The notes under the pieces: generated by a model
Seen by the model: only the letters and a program-made list of their open reading frames with translations
Told to the model about the DNA's origin: nothing
Database searches by the model: none
Shown: piece by piece, positions 24,150-34,283 of the stretch
Numbering within the stretch: the stretch's first letter is position 1
How the letters are laid out: each line of letters begins with the position of its first letter
Position numbers and translations under genes: made by a program
Assembly (NCBI GenBank): GCA_963383645.1
Contig: OY726559.1
Coordinates: forward strand, 126,608,721-126,672,720
Length of the DNA stretch: 64,000 bases
Direction of reading: 5' to 3'
Origin: Muscardinus avellanarius
Taxonomy: Eukaryota > Chordata > Mammalia > Rodentia > Gliridae

Positions 24150-24520
24150 TTGTGTAGTGGAATGACTCAACCAAAAAAAGATTACAAAATTATGTCATTT
24201 GCAGGAAAGTATATGCAATTAGAGAATATTATGGTAAGGGACAAAAAGGGTCCTATGTTTCCCTCATATATAGAAGCTAAAGAAAAATTAGGATACAAAA
24301 GGGACTACAGACAGAAAAGGAGAAGTCCCAGTGGAGTGCTGGAGGGGCTCAACTGACATTGTGAACAGATAGAAAATCATCAGTGTCACTCTCGGTACTG
24401 TATACAGGGGAGGGGACGGAGGTGGGACAGGGGAGGAAGCTAACCATGTGCTATGTGTAAGTATGTCTCTATCATTCTGAACTTCATTATGATGCGTGAT
24501 TACAATGCAATAATTTAAAA
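24150..24520 (+). mobile_element. 5'-truncated L1 3' end
   Basis: 'attatgtcatttgcaggaaa', 'agagaatattatggtaaggg', a G-rich 3' UTR with four G runs (24409-24435), and a decayed terminal AATAAT region with an A-rich tail. Confidence 0.8.
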
Positions 24521-24837
24521 AAAGAAGAAAAAGAGTGGCAGGCAGGAGTCGAACCCATATAAGCCTGGTGATTAACTATAAAACAATGTCATGACTTTTA
24601 ACCCCATTCAAAGACTTAAAAGATGAAATACTTAGAACTGATGTTTTAAGTTTATGGACATCTAACCCAACAAAGAGGTTTATTTCTAATAAGACAATCT
24701 ATATGGTGTCTTGTCCTCATTAATCTTTTTCCAAAGCTCAAGTAATTTATAATTTATAATTATAAATGTATGAGAAAAATAGCTTAAGACTCATAAAATT
24801 GTTCACTTCAGCAGCCATGTGTGTGTGTGTGCGCACG

Positions 24838-25172
24838 CAGGTTAAGCAGTCCTAATTCAAAAATCTGAAATCTGTCAAAACCAAAAACTGATTGCCAGCA
24901 TGATGTCAACCACCATTGGGAAATTTCATGCCTGATATCATGTGATGGGTCACAGTAAAAATGCAGGCACACTAAAAATACACAAAATCAACTTCCATCT
25001 ATGTATATAAGGCGTATATAAAATATAAATGAGTTTTGTGTTTGGACTTGTACTCTATCCCCAGGATATCTCATTATGCATATGCAAAAATTCTCAAATT
25101 CAAAAAGAATTTCAAATCCAAAATACTTCTGGCCCCAAGCATTTTAGATAAGGGATATTCAACCTGTGTAGT
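24838..25172. mobile_element. Tigger-type (mariner superfamily) DNA transposon relic
   Basis: Inverted ends are visible: CAGGTTAAGCAGTCCTAATT at the left, and 'aagggatattcaacctgtg' at the right. Next to the right end is 'cttctggccccaagcatttt'. Matches the mammal-wide Tigger-derived element with 'ggttgagtatcccttat' ends. The subfamily is not certain. Confidence 0.65.
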
Positions 25173-25892
25173 CATATATATATGTACATATATATATATT
25201 TCATTATAACTCTAAAAGCCACAGTTTATTCAAAATATCATCATCTGAATACTTATATGAAGACCAGTACCAGAGGCATTGCTGTTTAACATATAGCTTC
25301 TGAACAAAATTTATTTACAAATTATTAGTCTCTTGACAATATTTGAGCAATAGAAAAGGCTAAGAAAAGAAATTGCATGAAATTTCTAAATGCCAAGTAT
25401 TGTTAGCTGAAAATCAATTACGAAATAAACATTTCTTTCTAAATATGAAACTCAGTTAAAACAAGGTATTTCTAACAGTGTGAATTACATTCTTCCTTAT
25501 TCATATATACAAGTATGAAGGATGCTTGTATAAATCTTCATCTAGGTTCTATAGTATTAATAAGAGACAGTGCCTCCAGTTTATTTATTTGAGTTACTTA
25601 TTTTCTGGTCTATTCCAAATTGGATATTCTTTTGGTCTGGTTTTAACTCAGATGCATATTTGAATTGACACTTAGCTCAGCAAGCAAGCAGCCAACTTCC
25701 TGGAATATTGTCATTAAAGTCCTGAAATATAGTGTGGTCATGTTTATAGTCTGAAATTGTATATTAAAGTCTTCATAGAAAATTTAGGGTGAGGAAGGAC
25801 AGGGTTAAGAACTGTATCTATTGACTTTTAGTTGTAAGTAAGATGTACTGTTAAGTGAATAAAATACAAATATGTATAGTATGATTCTGTTT

Positions 25893-25936
<44 letters not shown>

Positions 25937-26540
25937 CATCAGCCCTTGTATGTGTATATGCATGCATGTACTGGCAAGAAGAAAGATATGAAGGACAAGT
26001 CTGTTTTTATTTGTTCCATCATAGCAGGAGAATGAAGGTATAACAACCAAAATGGTTAGAGACCCTTCTTCTGAAAAGATTCTATACAGATGCTGGTGTG
26101 TAATATATGAAGAAACTCATAATTTTGTTCTGAAAATTTTTGTTCTTCCCTTTTGAAGAGCTGAAAGTTGTCTTTCTCTCCTCCTTATTCTGCCACAAAT
26201 GGTCATTTTATCAATGTTTGCCTGACAATTTTTATCTCTAAAAGAGTCTCTTTTTGTGTCACAGGGAAGTACACTGTGAAAAGTACATACTTCACATAAG
26301 CTGCAGATGTCAAACTCGGCACACGATCCTCTCACAAAGAATACTTCAGTTAGTTGACTAGTTAGGCAAAGTTACATGCAGAGTGCTTAAAACTATACAG
26401 AAATGAAAACTCTTCCAAGTAGCTCACAGCACTTTTAACCAATTGTGGTTACCACTTTAATGGATCATAAAAAAGCTATAAAATGTGGCCCAAACATAAC
26501 CTAAAGCAAAGAGTGTAAAGTCATTCCCTGATACTATGTG
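25173..26540. other. AT-rich unassigned sequence
   Basis: Apart from the (AG)20 array at 25895-25934 and short AT runs near 25170-25200, nothing is recognised. Confidence 0.4.
25895..25934. repeat. (AG)20 microsatellite
   Basis: A 40-bp uninterrupted polypurine/polypyrimidine dinucleotide array, a potential triplex (H-DNA) former. Confidence 0.97.
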
Positions 26541-26692
26541 CTTATACATGTGCACTCACACATGTACATACATGTACACACATCGACATACATGTGTGCA
26601 CACATATACACGTGTGTACATACATGTGCATGCATGTATGTACACGCGTGTACATATATGTGCACATATGTACACACTTGTGTACACACAGG
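26541..26692. repeat. Cryptic alternating purine-pyrimidine tract
   Basis: About 150 bp built from ACATGT, GTACAC, TGCA and CGCG units with very few breaks in alternation and many small palindromes such as TGCATGCATG. Open frames here on both strands are by-products of the repeat. Confidence 0.9.
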
Positions 26693-27139
26693 AAATAGAA
26701 TGCTGCAAATAAGGACTAAGTGGCTTGCTCCTCATGGGAGTGAATTGGGTGTGAGATTTAGCTAGACTTGCATCCTTGAAAGTTTGAAGACAGAATAATA
26801 AGATGGTTTTCAAGAAAACCACAAGCCTGTAAAAACTAACAATCAAGACTTTTACCTACATTTAATAATCAGAGTAGACCAAAATATGTCTGTTTCACCT
26901 TTACAGAAACAACCATAAGGACATAATCAACATCCAGGTGGGGCCAAGTGTAGATGTTGAAAACATCTTGCATTTACAGCTAAAGTCATTCTGCAAAAAG
27001 AGAAGAGGCAGGAGCTAAGTTTGCAAACACAGACATTTTCTAACACTGCCTAGGCATCTACCAGTTCCTATGCCAGCTTCCCAGAATGACCCTGTCTATC
27101 CAAATATTGTATTTTTATGATAGTATATTATGAGCTCAG
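26693..27139. other. Unassigned sequence
   Basis: Nothing recognised. Confidence 0.4.
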
Positions 27140-27310
27140 CCACGAGTTACTGACTGCCCACTATGTCTTGCGGTGCTAGGCATTCTGCCCGTTCATAGTT
27201 CCTATGCCTGAAGCACCTCTGCAAGGTAGGCATTAACTTTCCTGTTTTCCAGATCCAATTCAGATCTGCAGTTTGCTTCATGTCACCCAGCTGTTGGACT
27301 GAGGACAATC
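27140..27310 (-). mobile_element. MIR SINE fragment
   Basis: Reverse MIR: 'actgcccactatgtcttgcg', 'gctaggcattctgcccgttc', 'ctctgcaaggtaggcatta', 'gtcacccagctgttgga'. Confidence 0.65.
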
Positions 27311-28131
27311 AGATTCTACAAGGCCCTGCTGTCATGGCTCCACTGCACATGTGGCTCTCTAAGCTGGCAATGGATTTGGGCTCCAGCCTACGGTGCAGCA
27401 CAAGACAGAGGGGTGATGAGCATCTGCTCTGCTGCAGGAGCAGGCCGAGGGGTGCTAAGCTATCCTTTAGCTTAAATATTTCTTCTTTCTGAGATCATTC
27501 ACAGAAGGTTTATTATTCCCAATATGTGTCCAGTTCAGCCCCCCCTTGCAAGTAAAACTCAAGAGTCCCAAATTTATAGCTTAATGCCCAGAAGATGACA
27601 TTATGCTCTCAATGAGACTCTTTAGGCTTGTAATGCCTCCTGACATTCTCTTTCTCTAAATCCATCACCAACAAAATAAATAACAGAGTGATTCTTTAAC
27701 TCCAAAGCTGCCTACATAGGAACTCCATGTAGGCAGACTTTTAAACCTTCTGATTTTGTTAATTTAACAATGGATCTCTTTGAAGACTTATTTGCTTGAT
27801 CTGTGGACTACTAGATGGCCTTAATGAGCATGTGAAATCAGGCAAATCTAAGTTAAGATGTGCTGGAAACATAAGGTAAACCCAAAATATTAAAGACCCA
27901 TTATTAAAAATGTAAAATATCTTAACAATTATTTTCTTGATTTTGTGTTGGAATAAAAATATTTTAGATATAGTAGATTAAAGTAGATATAATATCAAAA
28001 TTAATTTTAACTATTTATTTTTACATAAGGTGGTCACTAGGAATTTTTAAATGATATAGACCACTTATAGCCTTATTGGACCGTCTTGATCTAGAATAAA
28101 GACTTGCAAAGTTTATTAAAGACTGATAAAA
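27311..28131. other. Unassigned sequence with a 10-bp perfect hairpin
   Basis: CTGCCTACAT (27708-27717) and ATGTAGGCAG (27727-27736) form a perfect stem with a 9-base loop. No RNA gene boundaries are evident. Otherwise AT-rich and unrecognised. Confidence 0.4.
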
Positions 28132-28340
28132 GCCAGATATAGTGACACATGACTGTAATCCTAGTACTCGGGAGGCAGATATAGGAGGATCACAGGTTCA
28201 AGGCCAGCCTCAACAATTGAGTGAGCCCCTCAGCAACTAAGCAAGACTCTGTTTCAAGTTAAAAAATACAAAGGGCTGGGGGGGTATAACTCAGAGGTAG
28301 AATGCCCCTAGGTTCAATCCCCAGTACTAAAAGAAAAACA
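28132..28340 (+). mobile_element. Dimeric B1-dID-like SINE, ordinary subtype
   Basis: 'gtgacacatgactgtaatcc', 'caggttcaaggccagcctca', 'gggtataactcagaggtaga', 'aggttcaatccccagtac', then an A-rich tail. Confidence 0.92.
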
Positions 28341-28905
28341 AAAAGAATCCTGAAGTTCTAAATCATATGCAGAAGGTTGTTTTGTTTTAATTCTAAAAAT
28401 CATATGCAGATTGCTATTTTAACCCTAGAAAGAAGAATTGTATTAAAATTTTAGCTGTATTAAGTCCCGGGTAGACTAAGACTTAGGGAGAAAAAAGAAA
28501 GTAGGTGATTGAAAGAAAGAATGAAAGGAAAAGGAAGTATTAAGCATTTTCTTTTAAAAAACATTGTTCTTGATGTGTTTGGAGACATAAAGTGATTTTC
28601 AAAAGAATACCAACAACAATTTGAATCAAATGTCTCCCTAATTCCCGAGGCGGAGTCAAGTACAGTATAGACAGAGGCTATTCCTGGGCCTTCCTTGAAA
28701 GCTACTGCCTTTCCAATTGCTAGATGATCACGTGTGGATGATAATTATAGCTCCTTGTTGTTCCCTCTTTAAAAACCACTAACATCCATCCAAAAAATTA
28801 TAGCGTACCGGTCAGGGAATATTTATGCGATATTTATAGTCTGTGAAGAAAACCTTGGGGAGCTGCCAGGAGGGAGGGTTATTTATCAATTTTTCATTCT
28901 TCAAG
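28341..28905. other. Sequence upstream of candidate exon
   Basis: Unassigned. It ends with a pyrimidine-rich run (28890-28903) and CAAG at 28902-28905, a good 3' splice-site context for the region that follows. Confidence 0.4.
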
Positions 28906-29278
28906 TTTAAATTTACTCCAGATCCATTCCCAAAGGACACTTTGTCATCCTATGGAACTCTAATGTCTGAATATAATTCGGCATATTCATCAAGTTCAAG
29001 GAAAAGACCCTTCTCTTTTTTAAGATCGGGGAGAAAAAAAAAAGACCCTAGTTGATCCCACTAAAAACATCACAGACCAAAAAAATCCACTTGAGGAAGT
29101 AGTGTTAACATACTTGAAGGATTTTCTGAAGTTAGCCAAGAAAAATAAAGTTAAAACCAAGGAGGAAAGGCCAGAGTTTGAGTCTCTGAAGATTGTACTT
29201 CCTGGTGATATAAAAACAAAAGTTAAATTCAGAAAAAAAAAATCAACTCTGAAGTTAGCATTGCCTAAAAAACAATAG
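28906..29278 (+). pseudogene. Candidate broken terminal exon or retrocopy, Lys-rich protein
   Basis: From 28906 (codon TTT, right after a splice-acceptor-like CAAG) a frame reads a Ser/Arg/Lys-rich stretch with SSYGTLMSEYNSAYSSSS and RKRPFSFLRSGRKKK, and stops at 29053-29055. An A10 run at 29034-29043 precedes that stop. One base out of phase, a second frame is open from 29045 for 77 codons to TAG at 29276-29278. It contains EEVVLTYLKDFLKLAKK and ESLKIVLPGDIKTKVKF, which read like real protein. The simplest explanation is one coding unit with a one-base gain in the A run. I do not recognise the family. No poly(A) tail follows the stop; an AATAAA lies at 29632-29637. It could be a decayed or assembly-damaged last exon, a retrocopy, or chance. 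Confidence 0.4.
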
Positions 29279-29984
29279 AAAATATTTAACTATGTGCATA
29301 TGTTTGTACACAAACAGAAATAGATATAAACAGACCTTAATTAGTGTTGTAGACTTTAATTATCTTTGTACAGTAATTGGGAATGGTTTTGTTCTGATTT
29401 ATTCCATAACGCTTACTGTGTTCTGGTAACAACTCATTTCCCCCTCTTAGCCCGTAATAGAAGGCTTTTACTACACACACTATTACATCTGCTTCTCATC
29501 TAATGGCCATTGTTCTGGTCTGTCAGAGTGAGCGGCTATACAACTCCCGAATCTGCAAGATTAAGCAAATATTTTGACAATGCTTAGATTTTTTCTTCTT
29601 CTTCTTCTTCTTTTTTTTTTTTTTTTAGCAGAATAAAAATTTTTACTTACCCACACAATGTTAGGGGAGTTTTAAATCTAAAGAATATATAGAACAAAGA
29701 AGCAGTTCAATGTCCTTCGTGTGGCAAAACACATACAATTTTCTGTCCCATTTCACGTAAGAATCCCGCCTTAAACACACTGGTGGGGTCACAAGCAGCA
29801 TCCCTGGGCTGCAGGGAGGTCACGGGGTCACGGGTCCCCCGGATAAACTACCTCACGAATGTTCAACCTGGATGAGCTTCTAGAACAAGACAAAGGCCTT
29901 TGGCTTAGCTTGAAAGGCCCAGCAGGTAAGCTGAGTGAAAGGGGCTAGAATCACTAGGAAATGCCATTTTTAAAATGGTTAGTA
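29279..29984. other. Unassigned; long pyrimidine tract
   Basis: Bases 29589-29626 are an uninterrupted T/C tract (a TTC array, then T18) followed by AG. It is either the poly(A) tail of a minus-strand retroposed sequence covering roughly 29630-29980, or a strong splice-acceptor-like tract. I could not identify a parent gene. Confidence 0.35.
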
Positions 29985-30170
29985 TCTGGGCATGACAGCA
30001 CACACCTGTAATCCCAGTACTGGAGAGGCTGAGATAGGAGGATCACGGGTTCGAAACCAGCCTCAGCAACCTAGGGAGACTCTGTTTCAAACTAAAAATA
30101 AAATAGGGCTGGGGATGTAGCTTAGAGGTAGAATGCCCCTGGATCCAATCCCCAGTACCACAAAAATAAA
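29985..30170 (+). mobile_element. Dimeric B1-dID-like SINE, ordinary subtype
   Basis: 'gacagcacacacctgtaatc', 'atcacgggttcgaaaccagc', 'gggatgtagcttagaggtag', 'ccaatccccagtaccac', followed by an AAAT-rich tail to about 30210. Confidence 0.93.
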
Positions 30171-30271
30171 TAAATAAATGACTACATAAATAACTAAGTG
30201 AATAAATAAATATGGTTATACTATGTACAAGATTGCAGTCCTAAAGACCAAGATCAGGACTCTCCCTATAT

Positions 30272-30343
30272 AAGGCACAGACTAGCCATGTGTGTGGTGT
30301 ACATCTGTGATCCTAGTACCTGGAAGCTGAGACAGGAGGTTCA
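30272..30343 (+). repeat. Left arm of a perfect 72-bp inverted repeat
   Basis: The exact reverse complement of 30778-30849. It contains 9 bp of flank plus the diverged first part of a B1-dID SINE (TAGCCATGTGTGTGGTGTAC to GAGACAGGAGGTTCA), after which the SINE stops abruptly. Bases 30342-30371 next to it hold two copies of CATATAAGAACA. Confidence 0.93.
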
Positions 30344-30777
30344 TATAAGAACATAAGCATATAAGAACAGCCTTTCTAAGAGACTGAGGAGAAGAGGGAA
30401 AAGTTGGGACATGGAGATAAGGAAGCACCCCACACAGAAGTAAGACTTCATTTATTCCACCAATAATCTAATGGTAGGAGGCAGAAAATAAACTGACAAA
30501 AGCATGGAATAGAAATCAGCAAAGATACAACAAGAAGAAACACTTAATATCTTGCTGCTATGAGGCTGCTCCAGTTCTCCACTGGTTTGCATTTACCAGA
30601 GTAAGAAAAATATAAAGCAGGGTATGTACTCCAGAAAGCTCAAGCAAGGCCACGAAGTTGACATGCAAGCCACAGGTAAGCTTCCCACACATGGTGAGAG
30701 CCCTGCAGCCCGTGGCTCGGGACAATCCCTTCATTAGAGCAGGTCTTGCTAAGTTGCCGAGGCTGATCTCTGACCTG
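30344..30777. other. 434-bp spacer of the inverted repeat
   Basis: Unique purine-rich DNA. The last part (about 30705-30777) is the right-hand continuation, on the minus strand, of the SINE in the right arm. Confidence 0.6.
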
Positions 30778-30840
30778 TGAACCTCCTGTCTCAGCTTCCA
30801 GGTACTAGGATCACAGATGTACACCACACACATGGCTAGT
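30705..30840 (-). mobile_element. Partial B1-dID-like SINE, left half
   Basis: Minus-strand SINE left part with 'cttgctaagttgccgaggct' and 'ctcctgtctcagcttccagg'. Its 5' end is inside the right inverted-repeat arm. The ID-like right half is missing. Confidence 0.75.
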
Positions 30841-30849
30841 CTGTGCCTT
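30778..30849 (-). repeat. Right arm of a perfect 72-bp inverted repeat
   Basis: Pairs 72/72 with 30272-30343. Its outer end overlaps the target site used by the young SINE at 30853-31049. Confidence 0.93.
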
Positions 30850-30852
30850 TTT

Positions 30853-31049
30853 TTTTTTTTTTTTTTTTTTTGTGTGGTGGTACTGGGGTTCCTGGAAACC
30901 TTTATACCTCCGGGCTACACTCCCAAACCTATTTTTTAAATTTGGAAACAGGGTCTCCTAAGCCAGCGAGGCTGGCTTCAAACCTGTGCGATCCTCCTGT
31001 CTCTGCTTCTCAAGAGCAGGGATTACAAGCATGCACCACCACGCCCGGC
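30853..31049 (-). mobile_element. Dimeric B1-dID-like SINE, young-type, with TSD
   Basis: Reverse young-type element with a long T tail. It is flanked by an exact 15-bp duplication TAGTCTGTGCCTTTT (30838-30852 and 31050-31064). Confidence 0.95.
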
Positions 31050-31064
31050 TAGTCTGTGCCTTTT

Positions 31065-31459
31065 AATGAACATTTTTGATGATTTCTCTGGACTGTTACA
31101 TCTAAACTTAGGCAGTACAAAGAGAACAATCCCTAAGCCTTGACTTAAATGCAGTAGCCTCAAGGACTGTCTCCCGAGAGCTGAGATTTATAAAACTGTG
31201 TATTGAAATCACTTGTCCCTTCTGCTCTCCAAAAACAAGAAAACAAACCAACATTAAAGCTTCTTGAAGTATAAAATGGAAATGAGCATGCTGGTGCAGA
31301 TTTGGCGACCTCAGCCCAAAGTGTGGGATCAGTAGGTATTGAGGTATCTGCATTTTAACACACATTCCAGGTGACTAGGACGCAAGCGGTTCAGGAACAA
31401 AGCACTAAAACCAAACAAACAAAAAACACTTTTGTCATGAGGCAACATGATAAACAGTC
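31065..31459. other. Unassigned sequence
   Basis: Nothing recognised. Confidence 0.4.
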
Positions 31460-31625
31460 TAAGTGGAGCCAGACCAACCTGGCTCCCGGCTCTGTGGCCT
31501 TCCGGAAGTTATTTAACTCTTTGTGTTCAGTTTCCTTATCTTCAACATTGGATATTGGCAGCTACATGTAAGAACTGAAAAATCTGTAAAGTACCAACAA
31601 CAGCACCAGGTAATGTTGCTTAAAA
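31460..31625 (+). mobile_element. MIR SINE fragment
   Basis: 'gagccagaccaacctggctc', 'ccggctctgtggccttccgg', 'gttatttaactctttgtgtt' match MIR in order. Confidence 0.75.
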
Positions 31626-31969
31626 AAGTGAGCCGCCGTTAACGGTGGGTTCTCCCCAAAGTGTTTTTGACTAATGAGCCAAATTTGGGAAGAAGGGCTA
31701 AGCCGAAGCTGATTCCAACCAAACTAGTGAGTGAATGCAGGTAAGTTAACCGACTCAGCATGGTCAGTGCCAGCGAGAAGCTGGACAGACGCGCTATACA
31801 ATATGAACCTCCCATAGAGCAATGTTTCCCAACAATCCTCTTGGGCACAGACACAGAATCAAGCAAGAATCAAAATGGCAGAAGCACAAGACTCATATGG
31901 TGCAGCTACTTGGTGGGAATCCCATTAAACACTGGTGCAGCATGGGATGACCTTGCAATACAGATTCAG

Positions 31970-32150
31970 TTAATTCAACTGGCATTTTTGGAACCCCTGT
32001 GATGGAACGGGAGCTCCAACAGAGACTGAGGGTAATACAAAGAAAAAGAAGACAATAGCACTTTCCTCAAGGAGGTCATAATCTAGAGGGCGAAGGAGGA
32101 ACAAGAATCTTAAGGCAAGGTTGCCCGCTGTCATAGACAATGGAAGCGTG
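31970..32150 (-). mobile_element. L2 fragment
   Basis: 'agggtaatacaaagaaaaag' and 'ctcaaggaggtcataatcta' resemble the reverse-oriented L2 segment reading 'ctcaaggagcttacagtcta'. Confidence 0.55.
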
Positions 32151-33104
32151 CCACGGGAAGGCAGGGGTAGCAGTGATCATCTCTGATGGGGGCCGGTAGG
32201 AAGGGCTCCCTCAAGAGCAGACCGAGCATGCCAGTGTATGAGCTCAATATGGCAAGCCTATGAGATTCTTAATGGCTTTTTTCATTCATGGAAACAACCC
32301 ACCCAGAAAAAGCCTGAGGGGCCATCCCTGTCTCCACATTAACATGAGTGAGCTTCAGATTTGATTAAATATTTGTTATTGTGATACATCATATTTAAAA
32401 AAAACACCAGTATAAACATTTGTCTACCCTCCTAATCTTCACAGAGAAAAAGGGGCTTCAGATACTTTCTTCAAAAACAAGTCTTCCAAGTTAATAGCAA
32501 AATAAGAATGGCAAAGTATCAGATGTATCGCAGACTGGCTAGGTAAAGCAGAAAGAACTGTGAGAAGATCCACGTCCATTTTACACAGTAAAGACAACCT
32601 CAAGAGTGTTTCTGCTCTGCCTTTTGTATAGCTGCCTCTTTCTACCTGACTATGATCACTAATAATTTCTTTAGACCAGCCAAGGAAACAGGTATTGATC
32701 AAAATAAGCCAATGCATCCACAAACCTGCTACCGCAGGTTATGGTCTCCATGGAAACCCTCCAATAGAACCAATCTGAATTCAATTTCAGAAGTAATGAG
32801 AGCAGATGATTTTACACTCAATCAATCACTGTCAGCCACCGTTATCAGCCAATCAGTCATTGTGTCAGTCACTCACACTCTCGGCAAACTTCCTCGGTGG
32901 CATGGTCAGATGAGAGTGTTTTGACATCCAGAAGCAACACGATCAAATTGGCTTGTCTTTCCTTGGCCAGGTGCCAAAGACACAGCCATGCATCGTGTTT
33001 GCGAAGGCAATAAACAGATAGGCCAAACAAAACACACCGAACGTGAAATATTCTAGGCAGTAATTTCAATACTTATTATGATACCTATCGAAGACACTAA
33101 CCAG
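32151..33104. other. Repeat-poor sequence
   Basis: About 950 bp without a recognised repeat; it contains the X-box-like motif at 32743. The 90-codon plus-strand frame (32652-32924) and 94-codon minus-strand frame (32439-32723) lack domains. Confidence 0.4.
32743..32758. promoter_or_regulatory. X-box-like (RFX-type) motif, imperfect
   Basis: GGTCTCCATGGAAACC resembles the RFX consensus GTTGCCATGGCAAC with a changed left half-site. No adjacent gene start is visible. Confidence 0.25.
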
Positions 33105-33225
33105 AAAGAAACCAAGCCCTAGAGAGGATGAAATATGTGCCAAAGACACACAGCAAATTGATAGAAAATCCAAGACTAAAACACAAGATTTTCCCAGTCC
33201 AGGGCTTGGCCAGGACACCATACTG
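33105..33225 (-). mobile_element. Probable MIR fragment
   Basis: 'tgtgccaaagacacacagca' and 'aatccaagactaaaacacaa' resemble the reverse MIR 5' part. Decayed. Confidence 0.45.
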
Positions 33226-33879
33226 CCATTATTCAAGGCTTTCTTTTTTGAGGCAAGAGGGTAGGGGCATTTGAAGGTTAGGTTCAAATTCTGAACACAG
33301 AGCCCAGAGCCCAAAGTGAGCCAGGGAATTCCACTTGGGGCTTGTGCTTTGGAACCAACTCGGGCTTCTTGCTGTTTGGAGTTACTTTGTCCTTGGCCAG
33401 ACCAACTTCTGGTTTCTAAGGACAAAGACTTTCCAGTACTACCAGGCTACCTAATCATTGTTACAAAGTAACATTTTTATGTGTTTAGGGCAATATTATA
33501 AAAAAAAATACTTGGATCGAATGTCTTTAAAAATGCATGGGAATGGGAGGTGAAATTTGAGGGGGAAAATCCGCCTTTTACAAAATACATTTTTGCTCTT
33601 GTTAACCTCAAATATTAGAAAAAATTATTTTGGAATTTTGAAGAGCCTGAAAGCTGTTTAGTTCAATGAACCTCTCTGAATACAGGTTTAGTTCTAGAAA
33701 TCTAAAATATTCTCTGGATTCCTCTATGTTTTCTCTAAAAGCAGCTCTGTCTGTGTTTTCTTTTTGTTGTTGTTGTTGTTGTTGTTTGCTTTGCTAAATT
33801 GCTTTCTCCATTTCGTAGAGACACAGTCTTCTGAGGCTGGTGTCCACATTCTTCCTTGGTAAGATAGGTGGGTCAATTT
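33226..33879. other. Unassigned; (TTG)n array
   Basis: A (TTG)8 array lies at about 33763-33787. Nothing else is recognised. Confidence 0.45.
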
Positions 33880-34072
33880 GGTGGGTCTAAACTTGAATGT
33901 GCAGGAGAACTGGCAAACACAGTTAACAATGTGGATGCCCGGACTCCACCTCCCACATCTTCATTCAGCAGGTGGGATGGGCTAGTGAGGAATCTGCCTT
34001 GTTAGAAAAGGGCCCAGGAATTCTGACATGTGTTCTCTGCCAACCACCTTTGGAAAACACTGGTAACTACCA
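33880..34072 (+). mobile_element. MER5A-like hAT element
   Basis: 'gatgcccggactccacctcc', 'cattcagcaggtgggatggg', and a terminal 'cacctttggaaaacactgg' correspond to the MER5A order ('ggccccacccccagag', 'gattcagtaggtctgggg', 'actttgagaaccactg'). Confidence 0.65.
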
Positions 34073-34237
34073 CTACTTGGAAAAAGCCTTGGACCCTGTT
34101 TTTGATAGTGGTTTTGCAATGTCATTTCTCCCTCAACCACTTCCAACTTCATACATTTACATATTACCCGTATCACAAGAGCATAATTTTCACAGATATG
34201 ATCACAAGCACATGACTTTGAGCATGCCCACATGCGT

Positions 34238-34238
<1 letters not shown>

Positions 34239-34279
<41 letters not shown>
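34239..34279. repeat. (CA)n microsatellite
   Basis: About 20 uninterrupted CA units. Confidence 0.97.

Positions 34280-34283
<4 letters not shown>

Noticed and set aside
24541..24580. Perfect Pol III B box on the minus strand (GGTTCGACTCC) suggesting a tRNA or mitochondrial tRNA-Ser insertion next to an L1 tail
   Set aside because: No matching A box, no pairing acceptor stem, and no adjacent mitochondrial gene sequence, so neither a tRNA gene nor a nuclear mitochondrial insert is supported.
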